A stretch of DNA of 64,000 nt, taken from the NCBI RefSeq assembly GCF_030272615.1, contig NC_081405.1, positions 574,787,752 through 574,851,751 of the forward strand, read 5' to 3'. Position 1 is the first letter of the stretch. The number at the start of each line of letters is the position of its first letter. Both the position numbers and the translations under genes were made by a program. The stretch is from Cryptomeria japonica (Eukaryota; Streptophyta; Pinopsida; Cupressales; Cupressaceae). The notes under the pieces are model-generated. The model was not told the origin of the DNA, searched no databases, and worked only from the letters and a program-made list of their open reading frames with translations. Positions 1 through 11,698 of the stretch are shown here, piece after piece.

Positions 1-1258
1 TTGCTTCTCAAAAGTTGCAACACTATCTACTATGTCACTCAATGAAAATGATTGGTAAAATAGATCCATTAAAGTATTTTCTTAGCAAGGTGACATTAAT
101 AGGAAGATTAGCAAAATGGATCATGATCCTAAGTGAATTTAATATTTGATTATGTGGATAGAAAAGCTATCAAGGGACAAGTCATTGTAGACCAGCTAGC
201 AGAAGCACCACTTTAAGATGATCATCCTTTAAACATTGAATTTCTAAATGCTAATATACTCACAGTCATTAACATGGCAGATGTACTTTTATGTTTCATA
301 TACACAACATGGATCAAAAGAAGGCATTTTATTCATCACATGGCAAGGTCACAAAATTCCAAAGGCATATAAATTAAGTTTTCCATGCACCAACGATACA
401 TCAAAATATGAATCTTTGGTCATAGGAATCAAGATGGCCATAGAATGAAACTTCACATAATTACAGGTTTTCGGAGACTATCATCTTGTCATCAATCAAT
501 TTAATGATGATTATCAAACAAAGGATGACAAACTAATGCCTTATAAGAAGGTGGTAGATGATTTCAATAAGTATTTTATAGAAATCACTTTTGAACAGAT
601 TCTGAGAAATGACAACAAAGTAGTAGACGCCAAGGAAACAATTGCTTCTCTGCTTCAGACATAGGAAAATCAAGAGCATTATGAATTCCTGGTGGAAGAG
701 TTGTTTTACCCTGCCCATAATTGTCCTCATTCACAAATTATCTGTCACCTTATTGGACATGATTCCTCCTACTATAGCCAAATTTATACATACTTGAAAG
801 ATAATACCCTCTCTCTTGACTTGTCAAAGAACCAAAAGAGAAATTTCATTTTCCAATCTTCCCATTATACTCTTGTCGCAAATACCCTTTTAAAATGAGG
901 TCTGGACAATACTCTCCTAAGATTTCTCGAGCAAGAAGAATCTAAGAAGGCCTTAAACAAAGTCCATAATGACATTTATGGCACTCATTCAAGTGGTCTT
1001 ACCCTTTTTAAAAAACTCATACACTTGGGATATTATTGGAAAACTATGGAATGAGATTCTTTTTAGATAGCTAAAACATGCAAACAATGTTATATCCATG
1101 GGAATTTAATTCGTGCACCAGCACAAGAACTTTATGTTTTGGAAACATCTTGGTCTTTCTTCCAATGGGGTTTTGATCTAGTAGGAAAGATAAATCCTCC
1201 TCCATCCAATGGTCACAAATTCATTCTTGTAGCTACAGAATATTTTGCAAAATGGATT
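1..1258 (+). pseudogene. Truncated Ty3/gypsy pol fragment (RNase H end, integrase start)
   Basis: Remnant of the polymerase polyprotein of a Ty3/gypsy retrotransposon. The stretch 248-448 reads as RNase H (WQMYF then SYTQHGS, later YESLVIGIKMAIE); the catalytic Asp of the usual YFDGS motif is lost (FYVS). Around 910-1110 an HHCC zinc-binding integrase N-terminus is visible (GTHSSG, LGYYW, CKQC), and the homology stops after FAKWID. The whole segment parallels 16677-17935 of the second gypsy copy in this window, so the two are members of one family. Several stops interrupt it. It is cut by the window edge on the left and ends abruptly at about 1258, where unrelated sequence begins. Confidence 0.85.
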
Positions 1259-2040
1259 GATCAGAAAGCTAGACTCATCTTTTCTTTTCAATAGTGCATA
1301 TCTTTAGCAGGCCTACCCTCTCGAGAAGCCCATAGGGACGGTGAGAGGGGAACACCCCAAGTGGGAATGACTAACGCCAAGTACTCCAACACACTATAAA
1401 ATAAACATGATTTGATGAAACTCAAATCAACGATAGTGCTCGAGAATAGCTCTCCTTTTTACCTTCGTGTATATCATACCTTGGTTTTCTAAGAAGGGAG
1501 ATCTCTTAATTGAGTTTATCCCCCGATGCACCAAATGAATCCCTTACTAGTTCCAATTAAAATTAGAAGCTATTTGGTTTATCTCTAAGCATTATTAAAC
1601 TCTTAGTGCATGGAGAGAGAATAATATCTCCTTAAGATACTCACCATATGTCCCTCTTGATCATATGTGCAAACTCCCCTTTTGAGACCTTATTGCTTGG
1701 CTCATAATGAGACTCCACTAGCTCTCGCAAAGACAAAAATATGAGTGTCGTTTAGGGGGTGACAAGGTTGTGTGAGCTAACAGGGTACCAAGTGTGGGCT
1801 ATGAACTAATAATTAATCCAATCTCCTTAGGATAGACTAAATGATGTGTTTTCAATTGTTCAAAACCCATGAAAACTTGGGCTTTCTTTAGAGATTCTTG
1901 AACATACACTTTATGTGTCCTTTGGGACAAAAAGAAAATTTAAATTTTGTGTTTGTAAGTTAGGTCAAGATGTCATCCATTGAAATACAACAAAAATTAC
2001 AAACTCAAACTTCAAATTGTCAAATTTACAAGTTTCACAA
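1259..2040. other. Non-coding spacer
   Basis: No open frame, repeat family or RNA gene is recognisable. Its place between a gypsy pol fragment and the gag of gypsy A would suit an LTR or leader, but I could not match it to a second copy downstream of gypsy A, so no LTR is called. Confidence 0.4.
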
Positions 2041-2700
2041 TAGATCAACTCTCATAGTCCAAACAGTATCTCTCTCAGTCCAAATATTAGCTCTCTCGAT
2101 CTAAACAGTAGGTCTCTCGATCCAAATAGTAGCCCTCTCAGTGAAAACAATAGCTATCTCGATCCAAACAACAACTCTTACGGTGCAAACATTACCTCTC
2201 ATGGTCCAAATAATAGCTCTCAAAGTCCAAACATTAGCTCTCAGGGTCCAAATAGTAGTTCTCATGGTCCAAATGTCATCTCTCTTGGGATGAATGTTAG
2301 CTTTCTCATATTTCAACATTAACTCTCCAAGGCTAAGCTTTCTAGGTATAAACATCAATTATCTCAATCTACACATCAACTCTATAGTCAAAACAACCAT
2401 TGTCTAAGTTCCAACATCGTTATTTTAAACTTCAGAGTTCCTGGTTCAAACAATAGCTCTGTTGGTCTAAATGTCAGCTCTTCTGGTCCAAATGTCAGCT
2501 CTCTTGGTCTAAATGTCAACTCTTTGGTCCAAATGTTAGCTCTCTTGGTCTAAACGTCATCTCTACTAGTCTAAACAACAACTCTTATGGTCCAAATGTC
2601 AGCTCTTCTAGTCCAAATGTCATCTCTCTTGGTCTAAACTATAGCTCTTTTTATTTCAATATCAACTTGCTCATGTTTCAACACTAGATCTCCCAATTTG
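2041..2700 (+). repeat. 21-bp tandem repeat, block 1
   Basis: Diverged head-to-tail units of 21 bp with approximate consensus GGTCTAAATGTCAGCTCTCT plus one T. The clearest stretch is 2440-2650, where nine or so units follow one another with single-base changes. Because 21 is a multiple of three, several frames stay open and give heptad-like pseudo-proteins, for example the minus-strand frame at 2101-2358 with repeated IWTMRA-type units. I regard those frames as by-products of the repeat. Confidence 0.8.
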
Positions 2701-2825
2701 TACTTGCTAGTTCTAAACATTAGTTATCCAATTCTTCAAATCAAATAGTTGGGTCAAAACAACAATCTCCTAAGTTGAAGCACCCAACTTGATGAGTCTA
2801 AACATCATTATTTTGAACTTTAGAC

Positions 2826-3175
2826 TTATTGCATTGCAGAATAGTGTGTTTGGTCTATCTCTCAACATTCTTGGTCTGTTTGTCATTATTTCTGATCTAT
2901 TTGTCAGTGTTTCTAGTTTGTTTCTCAGTGTTTTTTGTCAGTTTGAAACCGTTTCTGATCTATTTGTCAACTTTTCAACTCTATTCCTCAACATTTTTGG
3001 TTATTTTGGTAGCATTTTTAGTCAATTTATTAGCATTTATAGTCAATATAGTAGTCTTTCTGGTTGGTTTGACAACGTTTCTGGTGCATATAGCAGCGTT
3101 TATGGTTATTTTGTCAGTATTTATGGTCATTTTGCAGGCGTTTCTAGTCATCTTCTCAGGTCACTCAGCCAGGTT
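2826..3175 (+). repeat. 21-bp tandem repeat, block 2
   Basis: A second block with the same 21-bp period, approximate consensus GGTCTATTTGTCAGTGTTTC plus T, related to block 1 (shared GGTCTA and GTCAG) but T-enriched. Two overlapping hydrophobic frames (2789-3193 and 2829-3284) cover it and repeat every seven residues (LFVSVSS, LFLSVFC, LFVNFST). Their membrane-like look follows from the repeat composition. Confidence 0.8.
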
Positions 3176-3199
3176 ATCTTTTGTCAAAACTAATTCAAA

Positions 3200-3758
3200 G
3201 ATAGAAACACTAAGGTTCTCAAGTATTCATCTCCAACAAGTTCAAGATCAAACATCTCAAAGTGCATCATCACATTTTCTTTGATAAGCTTCAATCATTC
3301 AAACATAGTTTCTTATTAGGATCTATCATCCTTTATCATGAAATTAAAATGCTTGATTAGATTAACCTCATTCTCTATCATAGGATATATCAGTCCTATC
3401 GAACTTGGTCTTATAAAAAATCACCACATTTGCACTCTAAACTAAGATCGAAAAACTTGCAAAGCTCGCAAATACTTGAATGACCATTTTGTACCTTATC
3501 AATCTATCATATTTACATCGAAAGTTGATCACTTATTGAGGCACATTATAGACAATCGAAACCTCATAAAGCATTCAAAACAAGTGTATGCCAGTTTTAA
3601 CTAGGGCTCAAAGATGAACAATTCAAGAAGGAGAGATAGAAACACTTGAAATGGTTGAAGATCATGAGGACATAGAAGACGAAAAATGAAATATAAGAAG
3701 AAGAGATAACTAATCAACTTATCAGAGAAATCATACAAGATCCTAAATTTGATAATTC
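3200..3758 (+). other. Leader or LTR-end candidate of gypsy A
   Basis: Lies directly upstream of the gag remnant. It has a TATA-like CTTATAAAAA at about 3410 and no reading frame. By position it should hold the end of the 5' LTR, the primer site and the leader, but no matching 3' copy or tRNA-complementary site could be recognised. Confidence 0.3.
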
Positions 3759-4988
3759 ATGGAGAAAATATTGGAGGGTGAAAAAGAAAAATACTTCATT
3801 ATGTTAGCAAAATCTGGTGCTACACTTCCCCAAGATTTTGATGTAAACAATTCAAGACAAAGGGGAGGATCACATGACACTTACAATGACCATGAGAAAA
3901 ATGAAGGAATTTTCAATCGAAGGGGGGATGACAAAAGAATTATTGATGATACAAGAACTCATGATGACACACGAACTCATGAGGATACATGAAAAAACTA
4001 ATGATGAGACAAGAAGGAATTGTGATGACACAAGAACTCATAAGGAAAAATGAAAAACTAATGATGATACAAGAAGAACTCATGATGACACAAGACCTCA
4101 TGAGGACACACAAAGAAATAATGATGATACAAGAAGGAATCGTGATGATGCAATAATAAATCATGGTCACACAAGAGCTTGTGATGATATGAGGAGATAT
4201 TGTGTTGATGATCCTCTCATAGCTCTCACGCAATAGATATAAACTCTTCAAATGCAAATTCAAGATATAAAAGGGGAACTACTAAGAGGTATTTGATTCA
4301 AGAAATCGGTTCTTATCCATTTGACAAGAGTCTCAACATGATACCTTTTCCTACAAATTGTGAAACTCTTAGATATGACAAATTTAATGGATGCATTCAT
4401 CCCCAAGATCATATAAGAGAATTTTGCATGATGAGCCTAGAATTCACACATGAGGACACATACTTGATGAGGTTATTTACAGAGAGCTTAAGTGGACAAT
4501 CTATGGAATGGTTCTCAAAAATTTCACTAGGAATTAGAACATTCATAGAATTGTTGCACAAGTTTATTTCATAATACTCTTACAACATACAACAAGAGTT
4601 CACAATACTAGACTTGTGTAACACCAAGAAAAAGAGTGCAGAACCTTTCATGATATTTCTACAAAGGTGGAGATGATTAGCTACATGATACCCTCATAAG
4701 CTGCCAAAATATGACAAGATAGACATATTCATTAACAATATAAATTAAGAAATGAGTTATGAACTAAAAATGCAATGTCCTCCAAGTTTCAAAAAACTGA
4801 TTGATAATGAAATCAGGATTGAGGAAGCTATGGTAAAGAAAGGAGAGTTGAAGATATATAAAGGAGTTAATCCTCCTCCCAACAACGCTACTAACAATAA
4901 CAAAAATGATAAGACCAATTTTTGGAACATAAATCAAAACAGGGTCAATGATGGGATAGTGGATAATAATAATGTAAAACCAAAGTAA
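3759..4988 (+). pseudogene. gag: Gypsy A gag, decayed
   Basis: Capsid polyprotein of an old Ty3/gypsy element. The N-terminal part (3759-3992) is charged and ends in a DDTRTH-type repeat, then the frame is lost. The capsid core is readable from 4293: RYDKFNG, HIREFCMMSLEF, LMRLFTESLSGQSMEWF, which matches the retrotransposon gag pattern (F-G-x-D-P then F-x-x-x-L-x-G-x-A-x-x-W). One frame continues to 4988 through stops near 4572, 4677, 4689 and 4749. The C-terminal part (PPSFKKLIDNEIRIEEAMVKK) and the Asn-rich tail are typical of the link to the zinc knuckle. Not functional. Confidence 0.8.
3930..4215 (+). repeat. DDTR-encoding low-complexity repeat in gag
   Basis: Imperfect repeats built on GATGACACAAGAACTCA with 18- to 60-bp spacing. 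In the intended frame they encode runs such as DDTRRTHDDTRPHEDT. The frame shifts at about 3990, probably by slippage in the repeat. Both charges alternate, so this was likely a disordered N-terminal gag region. Confidence 0.65.
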
Positions 4989-5939
4989 TTAGTTTTCAAT
5001 TTATCAAATCACACAGCAGTGGTTCAAGAAGATAACAATCAATAAAAATCATCTTTTAATAGTTTCTTTCTCAATAAATTTAGTAACATTGGTGAACCAC
5101 TCGAGTTAGCATTAAAGACACTTCTTGAAAAAAAGTTCATAACCTTGCTAGAAGAAAGAAACTTTGAACCCACTGTAAAACCTACTTGGTGGAACGACAA
5201 CCATTATTATGATTTTTATCAAAACAAAGAAAACCAAATAGATAATTGTCAGTGGTTAAAATATGTAATCCAATATTTGATTGACAATAGCATAATAACT
5301 TTGGATTGGCATATCACAAATGAATTGTACATAGCTTCTAAAACTCCACTTCCTAATTATGAGAAGAGTCAATCATCAACAACACAAAATGGCAAGGGTA
5401 AAGAAAAAGCGATCTATTTTCAAGCCTATGATAATGTTGTCAATATGATTGTGGTCAAAGAGAAACAACAATAAGAAGCCAAAGTTAATTTTCTGAGTCC
5501 TACAACTGACACGTCATCCACTTCAAAACAATATAGTCTAGTGGATCAACTATAGAAAAATCTCATGCAAATATCAATTTTAGAACTCTTAAAACTTTCA
5601 CCCGCACATAATGAAATTTTAGAAAGAGAGCTAGTAGATATGATAGTATCCAAAGATCTTGATGTAGATCAATTCTAAACTATGTTGGGGTACCTCACAG
5701 TGCCTCATTTCTTATCATTCACAAAAGAAGATGACATGTCTTTGCAACATCCCCATAACGCTCCATTGCATATTGAAGTCCTTATTCATAAAACATGCAT
5801 TAAACATATCTTAATAGATGGAGGAGTTGGCTTGGATATTTTCACATTAAGTCTTGTTTTTTATTTAAATTATTCTAAAGATGCAGTTGATCCCCGTAAA
5901 AATATCATAATCAAAGGATATGATGAAGAAGAATGTTCC
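4989..5939 (+). pseudogene. Gypsy A zinc-knuckle remnant and protease, 5' half
   Basis: Continues gag in the same frame. At about 5206-5280 the sequence YYDFYQNKENQIDNCQWLK followed by YLIDN is a decayed CxxHxxxGHxxxxC knuckle of the gypsy type. From 5682 the retroviral-type aspartic protease begins (IEVLIHKTCIKHILIDGG, then LDIF); DGG replaces the usual DSG or DTG. The reading frame is cut at 5939 after EEECS by the insertion of the element at 5940-13739 and resumes at 13745. Stops lie near 5043, 5472, 5553 and 5676. Confidence 0.8.
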
Positions 5940-7148
5940 TGTAGCGTCCTAAAATTGCGACACTTGCAATTTCGACTGCATTTGGGTCTTCACGATGGCG
6001 ATGCAACACAGATACTGAATGGAGACCCTGAAACTTGTTCATGACATCAAAAACTGCATTTTTCTGCACCCTGGCTTGATTCCTCCTTGCACCTTGCTGC
6101 CCTGGGAGGTGGGACCATGGCACCCAGCGCCCTGGTCCTTGGCCCTATTTTGGGCCCAGTCTCTTTTGGGCATTGGGTCTTTAAGTTTGCAAATTGGAAA
6201 ATAATGTTTCCTGGTCGGCCTAAGGTCGGGAAAATCAGTCTATCAACCCTAATTGACAAGTATATAAACTACATTTCCTCTCCCATTTGAGGAGGTCGAA
6301 AAAAAGAAAAGAAGCGAGAACAAAAGGAGAAAGCGATATTCAAACATTCAAGCATTCAAGCATTCAAGCATTCCTTCAAGCAATTGAGCATTCTAAGTCT
6401 CCATTCAAGGCTAGGTGTTGCATTCAAGACAAGGATTCAACCATTGAAGAGGAGATCACATACAACATACAACATACTACATACATTACACCTTCGCATG
6501 TAAGAATAAAAACATTCTTACAACAAGGTATCAGTACTTGTTTACATTACAAACATTTACATTTACAGCATTCTCATTTCTTGGTTAATTCCAAAACCGA
6601 GGTTTGACCTAAAGGCAAACCCCTCATCCCTAACCCCCCAATCATCCTCTCTTTTCTATGTGTAGGTTGCAGGTACGCGGCTGTAATTGAAGATCTAGAA
6701 TCCTTGTGCAGAGATGAACAGATCCCCCTTCGTTTCGTGGATTTTTCGGAGGACCGTGTGCACTCCAGGCGCCATCGTCCCATCAACTTTCACTCAAATT
6801 TGTAGAACAGCACCATCTCAACATTTTACTGCTAATTCCAGGTCTGCAGCTTCATCCCATATCCCTATCTCTATTTATAAGTGAATCTTTCCTACTTTAC
6901 ATGCATTCCTAGTTCAATCTTTCTATCTACATTCTTTACAAAAGAGGGTATCCTTGATTTCTTAACCCTTGAAACTCATTTAGAATCCAATCTTGCATTG
7001 TGTGGGATTGGATCTTGTGGGTTTCAACCCCTCTTTTGAATGTAAAGTCTCCCCTAAGTGAAAACCATCAACCCTAGTGACTCTCCCTTCTCTCTCCTTG
7101 GAGTTGGGGAGGGGAGAACAACTAGGGTTCGATTTTTTCCGCTTTACA
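5940..7148 (+). repeat. 5' LTR of the gag-protease element
   Basis: TG...CA-bounded LTR of 1209 bp, closely similar to 12485-13739. It differs from the 3' LTR by a short ATTCAAGC expansion (about 6345-6372) and by lacking a GC-rich block that the 3' LTR carries after its CACCCAGTGCCC segment. It carries a TATA box at 6261 and the motif ACCGTGTGCACTCC, then GGCGCCATCGTCCC, near 6756. Confidence 0.93.
6261..6268 (+). promoter_or_regulatory. TATA box of the 5' LTR
   Basis: TATATAAA, conserved in the partner LTR at 12868. It lies about 320 bp into the LTR, as expected for a U3 promoter. Confidence 0.7.
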
Positions 7149-8330
7149 TTTTGGTGAACCCGACGTGAACATCCTAATTCTGATTATGCATGGTTAGATC
7201 TGAAAAATTTGCTTCCTTAATTACATTTCCATGTTTGATCTTTTGCAAATTTTAGAGGTTGATTGCATAAAAACCCTAAAATTTTCTTTTTAGTAATTAA
7301 GCTTGTGAAATGTTTAATTGTTAATGCTTGTTTCAGATCTACCCATCTATTACAAATTGTCAATTCATATTTGTGCTTTAATTCTAAAAATTAAGTGGTT
7401 AAATGTCAAAACCCTAATTTTTAAAACCTTCTTGATTCGACCTTTGATTGATAATTTCACTGATCAAAACACCTCCAAATCGGCTGTAATTTTGGATTCC
7501 GCAACAAAATCACAATATCTTTCATCCCTAAAAATTTGGAAAAAAGTTGCGAGGACCGTGTGCACCCCGAGCGCCATCGTCCCCGACATTTTTTCCAAAA
7601 TTTCGGGAGCTAGATCTTACTGTATTTTTCTACTAAAATCTAGAATTTTGGCTGATTTTATCAATTTTAACACTTTCAAAATTAAAGTCAAAGTTGGTCT
7701 AGCGATTGCTTGTATTGAGGCTTCTAATCATTCAAAAATTGTTGAGATTAAAATTCATATCAAAATTGTGTTCCTTACTGTCGTAAATCTGAAAAGTGTG
7801 TTAGCATCCATTCGAAATTTCAGTGCTTTATTCAAATTTTTACAATTTGTGACTTTTGAAATTAAGTGTCTAATTGCGGCGACTTTGATTTCCACTTTCA
7901 AATTCAAATTTTGCATAAAATTGAGTCAATTTTTAAATTTCAAAGCCTGCATTGCTTTCAGCATTCCCTCTAAAATCATAAAATTCAAAATTTCAGTTTC
8001 CCCCTCTTTTTCAAAATTCTAAATTTGCATTTTTCAAAAATCTTGGTAGGGTTCAATTTTGAGATTGCAACTTTAATTTGGCCTATCTACAAATCGTAAA
8101 ATCACTCAATTTTTTCAGATTAGGTTTAAAATCATCATAACTTTCATCCCTGAAAAATTTTGAAAAAAGTTGCGAGGACCGTGTGCACTCCGTTCGCCAT
8201 AGTCCCTAACATTTTTTTCGAAATTTCGGGAGATTGTCCTGATTGTATTTAATAGCTTAAATCTAGGAGATTGGCTGGTTTTATTGAAATTTGCTACCTC
8301 TAAAATTCAAAATCTCTCTCTCTCTAGTGC
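7149..8330 (+). other. Leader of the gag-protease element with candidate primer site
   Basis: The segment just inside the 5' LTR, at about 7150-7170 (TTTGGTGAACCCGACGTGAA), sits where a primer-binding site belongs; I cannot assign the tRNA. The rest is AT-rich. It contains two diverged copies of a block of about 200 bp (roughly 7480-7690 and 8115-8310), each with the motif GCGAGGACCGTGTGCAC that is also in the LTRs. An open frame at 7318-8022 has biased composition and no family resemblance, and I do not call it a gene. A CT run (8311-8325) precedes the gag ATG. Confidence 0.6.
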
Positions 8331-10198
8331 ATGAGTTTTACAACAATAAGCCCTACTTACACTATTCCCGTTAGACGAAGCCTTAGAATTAAGTCTTTCC
8401 AAGGTGTAGTTACCGAGGAGATGGAACCTAATTTGAATGGCCTTTTTAACAAGGACATGGGTAATTCCTCTAATCCTCTTAATGATGAAGAAGCTCTCCA
8501 TGAGGTTTCTGTAGAACAACTTTCAAAATTGGATAACCAATTTGATGATTTTCGACAATGGATGTCTCAAGAATACCCCGATAGTCAAGCTCTTCCTTTA
8601 ATTGAGGGTCTAAAACGTATGGTTCAAAGTGATAAGAATGGAATTGATATTTTGCATGGTATTGCACACATTGTGGATTTGAATGTGATGCCTATGAAAA
8701 GTTGTGCTGAAACTTTAGGTTATACACAACCTCCTACTCAAGTTAATCATTCTATTCCTTTGACAACTCCTATTGCTAGTATACCTACTTTTACATCAAA
8801 CATAATGACTACTTCAATACAAGACAATCCTCCTATGATCACCAGTCATGGGGGCAATCCCTCTTCTTCAATCAACCCTCTTCCTTCATTCAATCCAACT
8901 TCTTCATTCATTCCTTCAATGAGTGTTCCTATTATATCTCCGCAAATAAACATGACGCAAGGGGGCAATTCATTTAACCCTTCCATTCCTCCTTGTAGTG
9001 TTCCTCCTTTCCAATCATCTCCTATGACTAACTATCATAGTGTCCCACCACCTTACTCTCTACCTTCTTTCAATAACATAACACCTCCATCACAATATAA
9101 CACGTCTAATATGAACTCTTCGACTGAAGTGACCATTAACAATCTTGCACAAACTGTCTCTTCTTTACAACAACAAATTGCCTCTATGAATCAATCTAAG
9201 TTTAGTGTGCCCACATTTGATGTTGCGAGCCCACTTTCTCTTGACATTGTTCGAGCTATCCCCCCTAAACATCTTGAAATTCCACATTTGGAGCTTTATA
9301 ATGGTAAGGGTGATACCTTTCAAACAATATGTATTGATTTTGCTTATGACCAAAGGTTGCTTGCAAAACTGTTTACTAGAACATTAAGAGATAAAGCCCT
9401 ACAATGGTATTGCTCATTGCCTTCTTATTTATTACTTCTTTTGAACAACTTGTCAATGCTTTTATTCAACAATTTCAAAACAATATAAGTCCTAACGTTA
9501 CTTTGATTGATTTAATGCATTGTAAACAAGGTGTTAAAGAAAAAGTGACTGATTTCATTGGTAGATATAAGCATTTGTATGCTCAAATTTCTTTTCCAGT
9601 GCCTGACAATGATATTCAAAGAATCTTTATTTCTAATTTACAAAAAGATATTAGAGAAAAACTCCTGTTTTCTGAGTTTACTTCTTTCCAACAGTTGTGC
9701 GCAACTCTTCACAATTATCAACTGACTGTGAGTCCAATGGAACAAGCAAATCCTATGACTCCGAGTGATAAGGGTGATAGTAGTCAACAACCATTTGGGA
9801 AGTTTAAACCGAACAGAGAGTCCATTAAATTCAATGAACACATCATCAACAACAATGTGAATGCAGCATCAGGTGTGCCTCCTATTTCTAAGTTTTTCAA
9901 GAAAGAAAGAAAGTTTACTCCTTTGAATGAATCATTGCATAGTATTATGAATAAGTTATTGGAACAAAATGTGCTTACTCTTCCTCCTATAAAGCAAATA
10001 GATCCTGCAAAGATTAACTCACCCTATTTTGATAACAAATCTTTTTGTCAATTTCATTGTCATCCTGGGCATGATACTGAAAAATGTTTTGCTTTAAAAG
10101 GTAAAATTCAAGATTTGATTGATAATAATACTATTTCTATTTCTGGAGTGAATGATAAAGGCAATACATCTGTAGCTCCTCCTAACCAAAATCTTTAG
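8331..10198 (+). pseudogene. gag: Gag of the pol-less gypsy element (one frameshift)
   Basis: Structural capsid polyprotein of about 620 residues. The N-terminus (MSFTTISPTYTIPVRRSLR) is followed by a Pro/Ser/Asn-rich linker (about 8700-9130). The capsid core starts near 9270: IPHLELYNGKGD, then LLAKLFTRTLRDKALQWYCS. A single frameshift at about 9420-9435 (after SLPSY) moves the frame; it continues as TSFEQLVNAFIQQFQNN and VTDFIGRYKHLYAQ. A knuckle remnant (FCQFHCHPGHDTEKCF) with the LIDN tail lies near 10048-10120. The ORF stops at a lone TAG (10196-10198) in frame with the protease ORF, most simply a CAG mutation inside a former gag-protease fusion. The start is chosen at the first ATG after the leader. 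Confidence 0.85.
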
Positions 10199-10213
10199 AT
10201 TTTTACTGATCCA

Positions 10214-11698
10214 TTGCCTTCTCATACCTCTAATGCAATTGATACTAATGATTCCTCTGTCTCACCTGATGATCTTGTGTCTATGACTCCGAATGTGATT
10301 AACTTTGTAGAGCAGCAGAGAATCCCTAAAGAACCTTCCATCACCCTTGATTCTAGTGAAACTATCAGGGCACCTGATGGTCCTTTATATATAGTTGCAA
10401 AAGTCAAGAATACACCTTGCCATGGAGTGCTTATTGATCCTTCTTGTATGGTTAATATCATTACTGAAGAATTTCTTTTTACTTTGCAATTGAATCAAGT
10501 GATCTATGATGAAACAAATGTGGTTGTGAAATTATTTGATGCATTTTCTTCTCCTGCAATTGGTTCTATTACATTACCTATTGAGGTCCATAACAAATCC
10601 CTTGATGTGGACTTTGCTATTATTCCATCATCCGAACAATTTCGTGTGAAGCTAGGCTATCCTTGGCTATCTTCCATGAAAGCTATTGCTTCTCCTATTC
10701 ACAAGTGTTTGAAATTTCCCCATAATGGTGAAGTTGTTACTGTCAATCATAGTCTCTTTAAACTAGCTGAAAGAACTTCTAGCATTCCTATTGATTACTT
10801 TTGGCCTAAACAATTCCAATCTCTTCCTCCGCGAAGTGATCATCTTTTCAAATCTTATCAAAAGTGGAAGAAAGATATGATCCTATCTCTAAGTGAACCT
10901 AGAACACCCAAAATTGACATTCCTATCATTCTTGAGAAGGAAGTTCTTCCTTTGAAAGATAAAACTAATGTCTTTCCTCAAGAAGATTCCCAACCCATCC
11001 CTATGGATGTGACTATGCCTATGACTAATAAACTTCCTAAAAGTAGACCTATTCCTCCTCGTCATGATGGGCTTGGTCTCCTTCCTAAACCAAATATTCC
11101 TCCCTTATATGGAGCAGTTCCTCCTCCTTCTTCTTATGGAGAGAAAAGACCTTCCTCTTCTCCTATTATTCAACCTAAGAGACCACAACCTAAACACCCA
11201 AGTGATAAGGATGAGAACATTCCTCCTCCTCAATCTTCGCAACTTCCTCCTAAGACTAGACGAAATCGTTCTGCACGTGAACGCCAACGAAAGCATCGTC
11301 TTAGAGCTCAGACAGCTTCTTTTCAAACTTTGCAATCCCCAAAAACACCTTCAACTAATATTATTCCATTTTCTCCTCAGCCGACGATTGAGCCGAAATC
11401 TCCTAAACATAAGATGCATGATGGTCTTGATCCTGTGCGAGTTAAAGATCCTATTTTTATAAATCTTGATGATGATATAGATGAAAATGTTAATGTTACT
11501 CCTGTTCATTCTGGTAGTGAGTATGAATATGTTGATGTTAATAACCATCTATCTAACGAATTTTCTAAAACACTTATCCTAGCTCCTAGACAAGAACACC
11601 ATGGCTTGGGATATGAACATAGCCCTTGTTTGGATCTTGTGATAGCTCCATCTGTTGTGTTGGATGTTCCTCCTCTAGCGTGTTTCCTACCTTCCTGA
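10214..11698 (+). CDS. Protease-like protein with proline-rich and arginine-rich tail
   Basis: An open frame of 494 codons, in phase with the gag part upstream (only a TAG at 10196 separates them), so it was probably made as the C-terminal part of a gag-protease polyprotein. Residues 60-180 resemble a gypsy aspartic protease: GPLYIVAKVKNTPCHGVLID, then the flap-side LGYPWLSSMKAI and LKFPHNGEV. The catalytic signature reads DPS where DSG, DTG or DGG is expected, so activity is doubtful. The second half is Pro-rich (for example PPSSYGEKRPSSSP) with a basic patch RRNRSARERQRKHRLR near 11265-11315, then an acidic segment DLDDDIDENV-like near 11465. It ends without any RT. Confidence 0.75.
   Translation: MPSHTSNAIDTNDSSVSPDDLVSMTPNVINFVEQQRIPKEPSITLDSSETIRAPDGPLYIVAKVKNTPCHGVLIDPSCMVNIITEEFLFTLQLNQVIYDETNVVVKLFDAFSSPAIGSITLPIEVHNKSLDVDFAIIPSSEQFRVKLGYPWLSSMKAIASPIHKCLKFPHNGEVVTVNHSLFKLAERTSSIPIDYFWPKQFQSLPPRSDHLFKSYQKWKKDMILSLSEPRTPKIDIPIILEKEVLPLKDKTNVFPQEDSQPIPMDVTMPMTNKLPKSRPIPPRHDGLGLLPKPNIPPLYGAVPPPSSYGEKRPSSSPIIQPKRPQPKHPSDKDENIPPPQSSQLPPKTRRNRSARERQRKHRLRAQTASFQTLQSPKTPSTNIIPFSPQPTIEPKSPKHKMHDGLDPVRVKDPIFINLDDDIDENVNVTPVHSGSEYEYVDVNNHLSNEFSKTLILAPRQEHHGLGYEHSPCLDLVIAPSVVLDVPPLACFLPS

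Noticed and set aside
2789-3284. Two overlapping hydrophobic frames that look like a membrane protein
   Set aside because: Both repeat every seven residues with the 21-bp DNA unit; the openness comes from the repeat.
7318-8022. A 234-codon open frame in the leader of the gag-protease element
   Set aside because: Low-complexity Ile/Lys/Phe composition, it overlaps duplicated leader blocks, has no family pattern, and ends before gag. More likely chance openness in AT-rich DNA.
9420-9435. Programmed frameshift within gag of the gag-protease element
   Set aside because: It falls inside the capsid domain, not at a gene junction, and no convincing slippery heptamer is present; a plain indel fits better.
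10196-10198. TAG between gag and protease as a programmed readthrough site
   Set aside because: The same TAG bias occurs at non-programmed sites throughout the window, and CAG to TAG decay explains it. Family-wide conservation would be needed to revive the idea.
11064-11548. Alternative frames over the protease-like ORF (Leu-rich plus strand, Arg-rich minus strand)
   Set aside because: Shadows of the main ORF at 10214-11698, whose frame alone shows protease motifs and phase continuity with gag.
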